From Ignavibacteriaceae bacterium (GTDB lineage: Bacteria; Bacteroidota; Ignavibacteria; Ignavibacteriales; Ignavibacteriaceae): DNA of 33,107 bases. Position numbers and translations under genes: made by a program. The stretch lies in contig JAHBUO010000021.1 of NCBI GenBank assembly GCA_019638025.1, positions 1 through 33,107 of the forward strand, in the 5' to 3' direction. Shown here one piece after another: positions 23,882-32,598 of this stretch; positions within the stretch are counted from its first letter, which is position 1, and each line of letters begins with the position of its first letter. The notes under the pieces are model-generated. The model did no database searches. It worked only from the letters and a program-made list of their open reading frames with translations, and had not been told where the DNA came from.

Positions 23882-24979
23882 CTAAAACAATATTTTATCT
23901 TGAAAAAGCTTCAAGACATTCCCAACAACCTGATCCATATTATAATATTGATATTCAGCCAATCTTCCGCAGAAGATTGTATTAATCTCTTTGCTTAACT
24001 CAGCTTTATACTTATTGTACAATTTTCGGTTTTCTTCCGATGGAATTGGATAGTAGGGTTCACCATTTCTTTGAGGATATTCTTTGGAGATAGTTGTTGA
24101 AGGATTAATGCTTCCTGACAAATATTTGTGTTCTACCACTCTTGTGTACTCAACGGATGAATCGACATAGTTTATTTGTGAGGTTGATTGAAAATATTCT
24201 GTTTCGATATTCTCCCACTCAAAGCGGATTGAACGATAAGGAAGTCTTCCGTGAATATAGTCGAAGTAATAATCTATAGGCCCTGTGAAAATAATTTTAT
24301 CAAATTTTATATCTCTTATAACTTTTTTGTAATCGGTATTTAGAAGGATTTCTATGTTTTTGTAGTTTAACATCTTTTCAAACATTTTTGTATATCCATC
24401 TTTAGGCATATACTGATACTTGTCGGTAAAATATCTACAATCATCATTAGTCCTAACGGGAATTCTTCCGCATACGGAGGGGGCGAGATGTTTTGGCTCT
24501 AAATCCCACTGCTTTTTTGTGTAATGCTTAAAGAATTTCTCGAAGAGTTCTACTCCGACTTGATTTACTATTATGTCTTCAGAGTTTAATATAGGATATC
24601 TTTTTTCTTTTACTTTTTCGAAAAAACCTTGAACTTCTTCATCAGTCTGAAGATTAAGATTATAGAGTTTATTTATTGTTATTCGATTTATGGGAATTGG
24701 ATAGAGCGTACCATTAAGACTTGCCAACACTTTATGCTCGTAAAATCGCCACTCGGTAAATTGTGATAAATAGTCGAAAACCTCTTTGCTATTAGTATGG
24801 AATATATGCGGACCATACCGATGGACTAATATTCCATGTTCATCATACTCATCATAAGCATTCCCGGCAATGTGATTTCGCTTTTCAACAACTAAAACTT
24901 TTTTGTTGAGCTGTGAAGCAATTCTTTCTGCCATAACAGCCCCCGCGAATCCGGCACCGACTATTAGGTAATCGTACAT
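23882..24979 (-). CDS. glf: UDP-galactopyranose mutase
   Basis: 365-residue FAD flavoenzyme that interconverts UDP-galactopyranose and UDP-galactofuranose in the cytoplasm, the source of Galf for surface glycans. The N-terminus has the dinucleotide fold YLIVGAGFAGAVMAERIA followed by KVLVVEKRNHIAGNAYDE, then HRYGPHIFHTNSKEVFDYLSQF, all highly conserved in bacterial Glf. Further marks are KHYTKKQW, RIPVRTNDDCRYF(T) with the substrate-binding arginine, FTGPIDYYFDY, LPYRSIRFEWE and the C-terminal GRLAEYQYYNMDQVV, whose Arg and Tyr bind the diphosphate. Length is normal. It reads in the same direction as the SGNH and Wzx genes upstream, 111 nt after the former. Confidence 0.97.
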   Translation of the reverse strand: MYDYLIVGAGFAGAVMAERIASQLNKKVLVVEKRNHIAGNAYDEYDEHGILVHRYGPHIFHTNSKEVFDYLSQFTEWRFYEHKVLASLNGTLYPIPINRITINKLYNLNLQTDEEVQGFFEKVKEKRYPILNSEDIIVNQVGVELFEKFFKHYTKKQWDLEPKHLAPSVCGRIPVRTNDDCRYFTDKYQYMPKDGYTKMFEKMLNYKNIEILLNTDYKKVIRDIKFDKIIFTGPIDYYFDYIHGRLPYRSIRFEWENIETEYFQSTSQINYVDSSVEYTRVVEHKYLSGSINPSTTISKEYPQRNGEPYYPIPSEENRKLYNKYKAELSKEINTIFCGRLAEYQYYNMDQVVGNVLKLFQDKILF

Positions 24980-25090
24980 ATGATTCTATTCATTTATTTT
25001 TCTTATACTTATCCCGATATTTTTTACAAGTCTGCTAAATTTATCGCAATAGATACTTTATAGTGACTTTTTAGTTTAACGTGATTTATT

Positions 25091-26320
25091 TCAATTATCC
25101 AATAATCTATTACAAATTATATTAGCAACTAATTTGTGCCCCTTTACTGTAAAATGATCTTCATCCAAATAATTAATTCTTATAATGTCATCGACAGAGA
25201 CTTTATTATCTTGTGCATACACATTTAATTCGTCCAATAAATCAAGAAACTCAATATCTAAGGATTTTAAAATCCTTTTTATTTCATATTGGGGAGAATT
25301 TCTTACTCTATTAAAAAATTGGAAGGTATATGGAAAGATAACAACTGATAATTTTATGTTTTTATCAATACATATATCATTTATCATTTTTATTTCTTGA
25401 GAAAAATCAGTTAGTCTATTCTTATACTCCGGCCTTGTAATGTTATTAACAAAATCTTCAACTGCTGTTAATTCATCAACCCTTTTCATTTTCCTTAGCG
25501 TTTCAGAAAACCTCTGCTTTTGAATCAATCTGCCAAAACCAGTCTCATTGTAAAAATATTGTACCAAATAATTTTCAATATCGACGACCTGGTGATAGTC
25601 AATTCCACTACCCCCATATTTCTTATTAACTACATAAGGTTCAGTGAAATCATTAAGACATATTCCCAACATAATGTGATCGGGCATTAAATTTAGATTT
25701 CTCAGAAGAACAATTCGATTTTGAAATGTTGAATACCCTTGTACTCCAAGATTATAACTATTTATAATAAGACTATCCTTGGTTAACTTAATGCCATTAA
25801 GTAAAAACGAAAAAGTTTCTGTTCGTTCAACTTCATGTCCCATTACAATTGAATCACCGATATTGAAGATTCTATATTCATCCCTTTCCTTCTTTGCATT
25901 TCTATCTATATCATGATTGCCTTTAGCATTTATTTGAATACGCTTTCCGTTTTGCCAGATTGCATTTTTATTTGGTCGATGCCGATAATGTAATTCGGCA
26001 TCATACTCCCAAAGAGGCAAACCGACTTTAGCCAGAATAATTCTATCTAGTAAGATTATCGATGATAAAATTATAAATATCAGACTTATATTTATCCAAT
26101 AATCTCTCGAATGCTTAAGCATAAACAAAATAATAAGGGACATGACCCCAAGTACAAGTGACGTATAACTTAGATTGTAGAGAACATCGTTTTTGTTTGA
26201 TGAAATTATATTATTAATTAAAGAAATTTTGGGATTAACAAATATCCCTATACTAATTTCAAGAATACTCTTAAGAATAATTAACTTGATAAAAAGAGAT
26301 TTGATTATCTTCATTCTCAT
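25091..26320 (-). CDS. Membrane-anchored SGNH/GDSL-type hydrolase
   Basis: About 409 residues. The first 100 contain three hydrophobic segments (about 6-28, 49-69 and 76-95); the rest is a soluble SGNH domain. Block I is FNIGDSIVMGHEV with the nucleophile Ser at about 157. Block II is probably the Gly in NLGVQGYST. Block III is GICLNDF with Asn, and block V is DEDHFTVKGH with Asp 386 and His 389. Such proteins in glycan loci remove or transfer acyl (often acetyl) groups on polysaccharide. The start was moved from a TTG at 26326 to the ATG at 26320, or the ATG at 26314 may be used; neither has a Shine-Dalgarno. It lies 31 nt after wzx, probably in the same operon. Confidence 0.82.
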   Translation of the reverse strand: MRMKIIKSLFIKLIILKSILEISIGIFVNPKISLINNIISSNKNDVLYNLSYTSLVLGVMSLIILFMLKHSRDYWINISLIFIILSSIILLDRIILAKVGLPLWEYDAELHYRHRPNKNAIWQNGKRIQINAKGNHDIDRNAKKERDEYRIFNIGDSIVMGHEVERTETFSFLLNGIKLTKDSLIINSYNLGVQGYSTFQNRIVLLRNLNLMPDHIMLGICLNDFTEPYVVNKKYGGSGIDYHQVVDIENYLVQYFYNETGFGRLIQKQRFSETLRKMKRVDELTAVEDFVNNITRPEYKNRLTDFSQEIKMINDICIDKNIKLSVVIFPYTFQFFNRVRNSPQYEIKRILKSLDIEFLDLLDELNVYAQDNKVSVDDIIRINYLDEDHFTVKGHKLVANIICNRLLDN

Positions 26321-26351
26321 TTTCAAATATTGTTAATATTGTTTACTAATT

Positions 26352-27602
26352 TTACACAATCTTCCCTTTCTTCCACAGAAAGAGAATGATAGATGCTGTT
26401 ACAAAAAACTCTGTAAGTACAACAGATATAGCAGTTCCGATTTGTAAATATACCGGAACAATAATTAATGAAATTACAATATTAATAACAGCCGCTATCC
26501 CGATGAATAATGTAAATTCCTTTTTATACCCGATGTTAAGCATTGTTTGAATTCCGTATATATTACTCAACAAAATCAAAAACGGAAGAAAAGAAATTAT
26601 TCTCAAAACCAATATCGATTGTTCATATTGATACCCCAAAAGTAAATGAATAATTTCTCCGGCAAAGAAAAACACAGTTATGCAAAAAACAAAACTAAAA
26701 CTCCCTGCATACAGAAGCATTTTCTTAACAATTACAATCCCCTCTTCAAATGAACTTTGGAATTTCAGTGCTAACCTTGGATATACTGTTTGTGAGAGTA
26801 TCGAGAAGAAAGATTGAATTGCTATTCTGATTTTATCCGCCGCCGAAAAGTAACCGACAATCGTATCATTGGCAAAAATCCCAAGCAAAAAAGTGTTGGT
26901 GGTTGTATAGAGATTTATCGCAATTGTTGATATAAAAATATATCCGCCATCTTTTAGTTGAAATAACAGAGATTCTATTGTAGGAATCACGAACTTTATT
27001 TTAAATTTAGTTACTGCTAATATCACCCCCATAATACCAATAATAATATATGTGACACTATTTATTCCTATTACGATAAGTATATCATCGGCAGCTTTAA
27101 CCATTGTAAATATTGCAACAACCGAGATGAGACGCACAGATATAGTTATGTAAGAAAGATATTTCATCTCTTCCATACCCTGGAAAAACCAGACAGGAAA
27201 AAGTATTTGTCCTAACACTACTGCAAAACTTAAATAAAAAACTTCGGGTGTATTACTAAAGCGAGTAAAGATGTTTACAATCAGAAAAAGAATGATTATT
27301 GAAATGCTAAAAATTATAAATTTAATAGTCAGAATGGAGCTGAAGATTTCAGATACTTTTTTTAAATCATTACGATTAATCGAAATTTGGCGAGGGGCTG
27401 AGAGATTAAATCCATAATCTGTAAGTGTTGTAAAATATGCAACAAATGCTGCGGCAAAACTTATCAATCCATACTTGTCGGGTCCGAGTACACGGACAAG
27501 ATAAGGTAATGTAATAAGAGGAATAAGATAATTTGCGGCTTGAATAGCAGAGAGTGAAGTAAAGTTCTTTAGTAAAGTTTTTCGGGTTTCAGATAACTGC
27601 AT
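26352..27602 (-). CDS. Wzx-type polysaccharide flippase (MOP superfamily)
   Basis: 416 residues with about 12 membrane helices. The N-terminus TLLKNFTSLSAIQAANYLIPLITLPYLVRVLGPDKYGLISFA is the characteristic start of RfbX/Wzx flippases, followed by LTDYGFNLSAPRQISINR. Further along are PVWFFQGMEEMKYLSY and GYFSAADKIRIAIQSFFSILSQTVYPRL, both highly typical. The protein would move the undecaprenyl-diphosphate-linked repeat unit across the inner membrane. It lies 25 nt after the EnvC-like gene on the - strand and is followed by the SGNH gene, so it joins the envelope operon to the glycan locus. Confidence 0.94.
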   Translation of the reverse strand: MQLSETRKTLLKNFTSLSAIQAANYLIPLITLPYLVRVLGPDKYGLISFAAAFVAYFTTLTDYGFNLSAPRQISINRNDLKKVSEIFSSILTIKFIIFSISIIILFLIVNIFTRFSNTPEVFYLSFAVVLGQILFPVWFFQGMEEMKYLSYITISVRLISVVAIFTMVKAADDILIVIGINSVTYIIIGIMGVILAVTKFKIKFVIPTIESLLFQLKDGGYIFISTIAINLYTTTNTFLLGIFANDTIVGYFSAADKIRIAIQSFFSILSQTVYPRLALKFQSSFEEGIVIVKKMLLYAGSFSFVFCITVFFFAGEIIHLLLGYQYEQSILVLRIISFLPFLILLSNIYGIQTMLNIGYKKEFTLFIGIAAVINIVISLIIVPVYLQIGTAISVVLTEFFVTASIILFLWKKGKIV

Positions 27603-27627
27603 AAATCATATCTTCATTAATATTGGA

Positions 27628-28908
27628 TTATCTTCTTGATAACCATACTTCCGGATTTTGATTTTTCCGTTGATTCCATATTTCAAAATGAAGTATATAC
27701 CCTTCAAGACTTTCACCCACTTGCCCGATTACTTGTCCCCTTGCTACTTTCTCCCCTTCTCTTACTGATATTCTATCAAGGTGACCGTAAACAGTTCTAT
27801 AACCGTCTTTGTGAGTGAGAATCAATACACTACCGTAACCGGGGATCCAATCAATAGCGGAGACAACACCTTCACCCACACAGAAAACAGAGTAATCTCC
27901 TTTCACTTCAATATCGATACCGTAATTTAGAGTTACGGTATTAAGCGCCGGATTTTTATTTTCTCCAAATTTTCTAATCACAGTTCCTCTTCTTACAGGC
28001 CATCCGAGTCTTCCTTTCAAGCTACTGAAAGAACTGAAACTTTGAGTTATATCTTCAGGGGTAACAAAATCTTCTGCATCAGTTTTGGATTTGGTAGTTG
28101 CTCCCTTACTTGGGGGAACTACTTTTTCATCTTTTTTTGCTATTTCTCTCTTCCGCTGTTCCTCTCTTCTTCTTGCTTCTTCTCTTTTTCGTGCTTCTTC
28201 CTTTTCAATTAACTTTGTAATTAAACTTTGAATAACTGTAGCAGCTCTTTTTTTAGCTTCGATATCGCGAGTGATGGTAGTTTTATTTTTCTTTATTTGA
28301 GTTAATAATTTTTTACTCTCATTAATTTTTTGCGAAAGATTTTTTTCTTCAACTTCCTTATCTCTTCGTAAAGCTTCCTTTGTTTCTTTTTCCTTTTGAA
28401 GAATATTTTTTGCGGTTATTTGTTTAGAACGATTTTCCTCGAGATGTGTTAAATCAATTTTACGCTGTGCAGAAAACTTTCTGAGATATTGATAGCGTAA
28501 AATTGCTTGTTGAATTGACTCGGCACTCAACAAATACGACCACTCATTTTTATTCATTCTTTTATAAATCGAGCGAACATAATTTGCATAATTTTCTTTA
28601 AGGCGTGATTCTTCTTTTTCAAGCCGAACTATTTCGCTTTGGGTTTTACTGATTTCCTTCTCTTTTTTTGATTCCTCTTCTTTCAACGAGGCAATCAACT
28701 TATTAATTAGGAATGTTCTCTTATTGAATTTTTCTAAGGTTACGGAGCTTTGCTTTTCTTTTGCAGATATTGCTTTTAATTCCCTCTCGAGTGAGTTTAT
28801 TTCATTTCTGATTGAATTCAATTCTTGATTCTTCTCTTTTATTTCACCTTGCTGCGAGTAGAGAGAACCAAACATCAAAAAGAAAAGAAGTAAAAACCTC
28901 ATCACCAT
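27628..28908 (-). CDS. EnvC-like murein hydrolase activator (coiled coil plus degenerate LytM/M23 domain)
   Basis: 426-residue periplasmic protein: signal peptide (MRFLLLFFLMFGSLYSQQ), a long coiled coil (about 20-265, rich in E, K, R, with KEEESKKEKEISKTQSEIV and EARKREEARRREEQRKRE), a linker, then a LytM/M23 domain (about 295-426). Active M23 enzymes have HxxxD and HxH zinc and catalytic residues. Here the first His is N328 (NYGID, D332 kept), H376 is kept (YGHLD), and the HxH motif reads I405-L-H407. Loss of the first zinc ligand and of a catalytic His makes it an activator type, as E. coli EnvC is for amidases AmiA/AmiB during daughter-cell separation. It overlaps the DUF4292 gene by 7 nt. 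The amidase partner is not in the window. Confidence 0.9.
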   Translation of the reverse strand: MVMRFLLLFFLMFGSLYSQQGEIKEKNQELNSIRNEINSLERELKAISAKEKQSSVTLEKFNKRTFLINKLIASLKEEESKKEKEISKTQSEIVRLEKEESRLKENYANYVRSIYKRMNKNEWSYLLSAESIQQAILRYQYLRKFSAQRKIDLTHLEENRSKQITAKNILQKEKETKEALRRDKEVEEKNLSQKINESKKLLTQIKKNKTTITRDIEAKKRAATVIQSLITKLIEKEEARKREEARRREEQRKREIAKKDEKVVPPSKGATTKSKTDAEDFVTPEDITQSFSSFSSLKGRLGWPVRRGTVIRKFGENKNPALNTVTLNYGIDIEVKGDYSVFCVGEGVVSAIDWIPGYGSVLILTHKDGYRTVYGHLDRISVREGEKVARGQVIGQVGESLEGYILHFEIWNQRKNQNPEVWLSRR

Positions 28909-29693
28909 TGAATTACCGTTGCATCGGCGGGGAGTCGAAAATCAATAAAAATATTCCGAGTATTTACCGTTACATTTTTATAAGTGATGTTTATTGTTTG
29001 ATTATCTTTTTTATTACTTACCAATATTTTATAGGGAATAGCAACACCATCTAAAATATTAAATTTAGAATATTCACCTTCGAGTAAAGTTTTTCCTTTG
29101 AAATCTCTGACTACATAGTTTGTTATACCTAAGTCTCTTATATCAACACGATAATTTGAAACAACATTGCGTGTAGAATCGTTGTAACTCAAAAGATATT
29201 TATCATAGACAACTTGATATGTGGTTGGTGCTTTGTAAAGATTGTCTGTCAGATTAACCGCACCTACCAAAGCATCTATTAAGTCATTAAAGGAAATATT
29301 CACTTTAAATATCGATTGCAATATTTCATCATTCAGCCCCCCTTGATAAACAGTGTTTGATAGTGTTTCATAAAAATAAAATTCGTTTTTTGTTACAACA
29401 ATCTGGGCTAACTCAATTCCAAAAGGACCAAGAACGGTAAAGTAGATGGAATCGGGTTTAACCATCACAACTCTAAATGAGGCACTATTATCAAAACCTT
29501 GAGCTTTTAAATCAATTGTACCGTTTCCTTCAAAGGCTCTGATTTTTCTTCGGTTAGCTTCAAGACGTTTAACGAGTCTATCTGCAGGTAGAATTTCTAC
29601 ATCCTCAGATGTTTGTGAGGGGACGCAACTATTTACTCCAACCAATAAAATTAAGTTAATGCTAATAATAACGGCTAAAATATATTTTTTCAA
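28902..29693 (-). CDS. DUF4292-type lipoprotein
   Basis: 263 residues. The N-terminus ILLVGVNSC ends in a plausible lipobox (V-N-S-C), so the protein is probably lipidated. The body reads ADRLVKRLEANRRKIRAFEGNGTIDLKA, RVVMVKPDSIYFTVLGPFGIELAQIVVTKNEFYFYE, and DLIDALVGAVNL, the pattern of DUF4292, a family with a LolA/LolB-like half-barrel found beside TPR and EnvC genes in Bacteroidota. Its function is unproven; a lipid- or lipoprotein-handling role would follow from the fold. The start is TTG, accepted because AAAGGTGA lies 4 nt before it. The first TGA of the overlap (TTGA) ends the TPR gene, so translation is coupled. Confidence 0.82.
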   Translation of the reverse strand: MKKYILAVIISINLILLVGVNSCVPSQTSEDVEILPADRLVKRLEANRRKIRAFEGNGTIDLKAQGFDNSASFRVVMVKPDSIYFTVLGPFGIELAQIVVTKNEFYFYETLSNTVYQGGLNDEILQSIFKVNISFNDLIDALVGAVNLTDNLYKAPTTYQVVYDKYLLSYNDSTRNVVSNYRVDIRDLGITNYVVRDFKGKTLLEGEYSKFNILDGVAIPYKILVSNKKDNQTINITYKNVTVNTRNIFIDFRLPADATVIQW

Positions 29694-31486
29694 AGTTCAC
29701 CTTTTTCAATTTTGTTTTTTATTTTTTCATCAGATGGATCAAGCTCGTGAGCTTTCTTCCATAATTCAATTGCTTTCTCTTTTTGATTCAATTTAAAATA
29801 GACATCTGCAAGATGGTCAAGAATAACTGCTTTTTCTCCACCAACATCTAAAGATTTTTGAATATAAACTTTTGCTGAGTCATACTGACCAAGTTTATAA
29901 TAAATCCATCCTTTTGTATCAAGATAAGAACTATTCATAGGCTCTGCATCAAGTGCGAGATTAACCATTTGGAGTGCTTCGTCAAGTCTAACTCCTCTCT
30001 TAGAGAGTGAGTAAGAATAATTATTATTTACCAACGGATTTTTTGCATCTCTGGTTAAAGCAAGATTATAAACACTGTCGCATTCATCCCACTTCTCAAG
30101 GTTGTCGTAAATAAGCCCAAGTGAACCAAGTAAATCAACATTATTCGGGTCTAATTTAATAGCTTTATTTAAGTATTGGATTGCCTCCTCTTGTCTCTTT
30201 AATTGGCTTAATGTATGCCCGTAAGCTGATAAAGAGAAGACATCGTTTCCGTTTAAGGATATAGCTTTAGCTAATACCGGTTCAGCATCAGAATATTTTG
30301 ATTGCTGAATAAATGAAATACCAAGCATAAAATTTATTGCAAAATCTTCCGGGAAACGCTCTAATGCTTGCTTGAATACAACTTCGGCATGTTGATAATC
30401 TTTCCCTTCATAATAAATATTTCCAAGTTGTAAGTAAGCTTCAGGATTCCAAGGAGCGAGTTCGGTAACTATTTTAAAATACTTAATTGCAGTTGAATCA
30501 TTATTTTCACGCAAGGCTATACCACCGAGATACATTTTAACTTGCCAATCGGTAGTATCTGCATCAATCTGAAGGAATAATTCTTTTGCTGTGCCGAGAA
30601 GAATTGAATCATTAAACGATTCAATAAAATATGCATAAGCTATTCTAATTTTTGCCTCATGAGAAACATCAGGTTTTATAAAAAGGGATTTATAAATTTC
30701 TGCTGCTTTATTCCATTCTTTCATCATCAAAAAAACTTGTGCTTGACGTTCGATTGCTTCTTCATCATCCGGATACAACTCGATAATTTCTTCTAAAACT
30801 TCAGAAGCTTTTGAAAAATCGCCACGCTTCACATAAAAATCGACAAGTACTTTTTGAATAGCTTGATTTGCAGGGTCGAGTGTTCGTAATTCCTCTATCG
30901 TTTCAATTGCTTTTTGATCGTTCCCTAATCTTTCATAAAGTTCTGCAACTCGAATCAAAACAGACCATTCACTACCTATAATTCGTGAGAGTTTCTGATA
31001 TATACGAATTGCTTGTGCCGGCTTATTCAGCTCATAAATTCTTGCGAGTTTGTAATAAGCGTTGACATTTGTTGAATCAAGATTTAGTATCTTTTCTAGA
31101 ACAATTGATGCTGAGTCGGCTTGTTTTCCGGAAGTGTAAACTTCTTGAAGCAAATTAAGGTATTCAATGTTCATTGAATCAAGTTCAACCGATCTACGCG
31201 AATGTTGCAGTGCTAAATGCAACCTATTCAAATAAAAATAGTTTTTTGCCAGAGCATAATTAACTCCTGCGTTGGGATCATATTTAAGTGCATCTTGATA
31301 TTCAAGAACTGCACTTGCATAATCGCCTTTTGCTTCTGCAGCTGAACCATTAATAAAATATTCCAATGCTTTTTTTCTATCTGCATCAGAAATATTTTTA
31401 ATCGGTTCAATTTTAGTAATATCTTTTTGTGTGGAGCAACCGGCAACAAAAATAAGTATCGTTAACAAGCTAAAATAAAACTTCAT
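29690..31486 (-). CDS. Tetratricopeptide-repeat lipoprotein
   Basis: 598 residues from the ATG at 31486, chosen over a GTG at 31492 because AGGTGA lies just before it. The N-terminus FYFSLLTILIFVAGCSTQ has a clean lipobox (V-A-G-C), so it is lipid-anchored in the envelope. From about residue 35 to the end there are about 14-16 TPR units. Examples are ALEYFINGSAAEAKGDYASAVLEYQDALKYDPNA, PEAYLQLGNIYYEGKDYQHAEVVFKQALERFPED and DLLGSLGLIYDNLEKWDECDSVYNLALTRDA. It is probably a scaffold for envelope machinery and heads the operon with the DUF4292 and EnvC-like proteins (overlap of 4 nt with the next gene), an arrangement common in this phylum. Confidence 0.92.
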   Translation of the reverse strand: MKFYFSLLTILIFVAGCSTQKDITKIEPIKNISDADRKKALEYFINGSAAEAKGDYASAVLEYQDALKYDPNAGVNYALAKNYFYLNRLHLALQHSRRSVELDSMNIEYLNLLQEVYTSGKQADSASIVLEKILNLDSTNVNAYYKLARIYELNKPAQAIRIYQKLSRIIGSEWSVLIRVAELYERLGNDQKAIETIEELRTLDPANQAIQKVLVDFYVKRGDFSKASEVLEEIIELYPDDEEAIERQAQVFLMMKEWNKAAEIYKSLFIKPDVSHEAKIRIAYAYFIESFNDSILLGTAKELFLQIDADTTDWQVKMYLGGIALRENNDSTAIKYFKIVTELAPWNPEAYLQLGNIYYEGKDYQHAEVVFKQALERFPEDFAINFMLGISFIQQSKYSDAEPVLAKAISLNGNDVFSLSAYGHTLSQLKRQEEAIQYLNKAIKLDPNNVDLLGSLGLIYDNLEKWDECDSVYNLALTRDAKNPLVNNNYSYSLSKRGVRLDEALQMVNLALDAEPMNSSYLDTKGWIYYKLGQYDSAKVYIQKSLDVGGEKAVILDHLADVYFKLNQKEKAIELWKKAHELDPSDEKIKNKIEKGEL

Positions 31487-31522
31487 CTTCACCTAATATT
31501 GAGAATTTCAATTAAAAATATA

Positions 31523-31542
31523 TTAATGAAGGTTTTCATTAA
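31523..31542. promoter_or_regulatory. Inverted repeat in the divergent region before the TPR operon
   Basis: TTAATGAA (31523-31530) and TTCATTAA (31535-31542) are perfect 8-bp arms around GGTT, about 36 nt before the TPR start. The symmetrical AT-rich form and position fit an operator or a 5'-leader hairpin. The role is not known. Confidence 0.35.
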
Positions 31543-31622
31543 CAAGGTATTTGTATATGTTGAATCGAGTAACACTGACGACTTAGGTGTATGCTCTGAA
31601 AATCATATTTAATTCCGGAAAG

Positions 31623-31654
31623 TTTGGTGAAATCATTACTGACATTTATCTTTG
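31623..31654 (+). promoter_or_regulatory. FCB-type promoter for the ATP-grasp gene
   Basis: TTTG (31623-31626), a 20-nt spacer and TATCTTTG (31647-31654): a complete match to the Bacteroidota consensus TTTG-N19-21-TAnnTTTG. Expected transcription start is near 31661, giving a leader of about 11 nt. Confidence 0.75.
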
Positions 31655-31671
31655 TATAAATAGATGTAAAT

Positions 31672-32598
31672 ATGGAAATATACGATTTAGGCATAGCATA
31701 CGTTTGGGAATTTGATGAAGAGTTTGTAGCTCTCCTCGAATCTATTCTTGCAAAAAACGGAATAACTACATTTCGAATCGGTTATCATAATTTAAAAGAA
31801 GTAAGTAAAAAAGTCGCATCAAAAAAACTTCATTTCAACTATTACTTAGACCGAGCCTGGGATGTTGATGATGACTTTGGCGCTTTAGGAAAAATCCTTC
31901 AGAAAAAAGAGACTCACTTTTTTAATCAGTATCATCATGTAACACATGCAATTGATAAAGCCAATATGCATCTCGAATTTATTACTTCAGGATTAAATGT
32001 TCCTTACTCAATAATTATTCCTCCGTTTAATCTTTCTGAAGATATTTATCTATCGATTAAAGATTTAAACAAATTAGGAAGACCTTTTATAATCAAGCCT
32101 TGTAATACTACAGGCGGTGGAGTCGGTGTTGTTACGGGAGCCGAGACGTTATCTGAAGTCTTGGAAGAACGTGTAACAAATTCGGATGATAAATATTTGT
32201 TGCAAGAAAAAGTTTTTCCCAGAATAATTAAGAATCGGAGAGCATGGTTCAGAGTATTCTGGGCATTTGATGAAGCAATTTCCGTTTGGTGGGATGATCA
32301 GACACATCTTTATGAAGTTTTAACTCTTGCTGATATTGATGAATATAACTTAAAGAGTCTTTTCACATACACAAAAAAAATTGCTCAATTAACTTCACTC
32401 GATTTTTTCTCAACGGAAATTGTTTTAACAGACTCAAACAAGTTTGTTGTTATCGACTATGTAAACGATCAATGTGACATGCGCTTAAAATCTAATCACG
32501 TGGACGGTGTGCCCGATAGAATTGCAAACAAAATCATAACTAATCTTTCAAAGAAAATTATTCAGCTAAAAAGAAAGAGAACTCTCAAACGTGGATAA
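31672..32598 (+). CDS. ATP-grasp domain protein
   Basis: 308-residue cytoplasmic ATP-dependent ligase-like protein. The N-terminal part (about 1-100) is a pre-ATP-grasp alpha/beta domain (IYDLGIAYVWEFDEEFVALLESILAKNGI). The ATP-grasp fold follows: the lysine strand RPFIIKPCNTTGGGVGVV (Gly-rich P-loop-like lid), the adenine strand KYLLQEKVFPRII, and the magnesium block FVVIDYVNDQCDMRLK with Asp and Asn placed for metal binding. ATP-grasp enzymes join a carboxylate to an amine or thiol through an acyl phosphate; the substrates here are not evident. It is divergent from the TPR operon, has its own strong promoter and overlaps the next gene by 8 nt. Confidence 0.83.
   Translation: MEIYDLGIAYVWEFDEEFVALLESILAKNGITTFRIGYHNLKEVSKKVASKKLHFNYYLDRAWDVDDDFGALGKILQKKETHFFNQYHHVTHAIDKANMHLEFITSGLNVPYSIIIPPFNLSEDIYLSIKDLNKLGRPFIIKPCNTTGGGVGVVTGAETLSEVLEERVTNSDDKYLLQEKVFPRIIKNRRAWFRVFWAFDEAISVWWDDQTHLYEVLTLADIDEYNLKSLFTYTKKIAQLTSLDFFSTEIVLTDSNKFVVIDYVNDQCDMRLKSNHVDGVPDRIANKIITNLSKKIIQLKRKRTLKRG

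Noticed and set aside
19033..27602. Glycan locus considered as a mobile island
   Set aside because: No integrase, transposase, tRNA edge or attachment repeats were found; composition is somewhat more AT-rich by eye, but I could not compute it.
27628..28908. Considered as an active M23 endopeptidase
   Set aside because: The first zinc His and the first His of HxH are replaced (N328, I405), which fits an activator instead.
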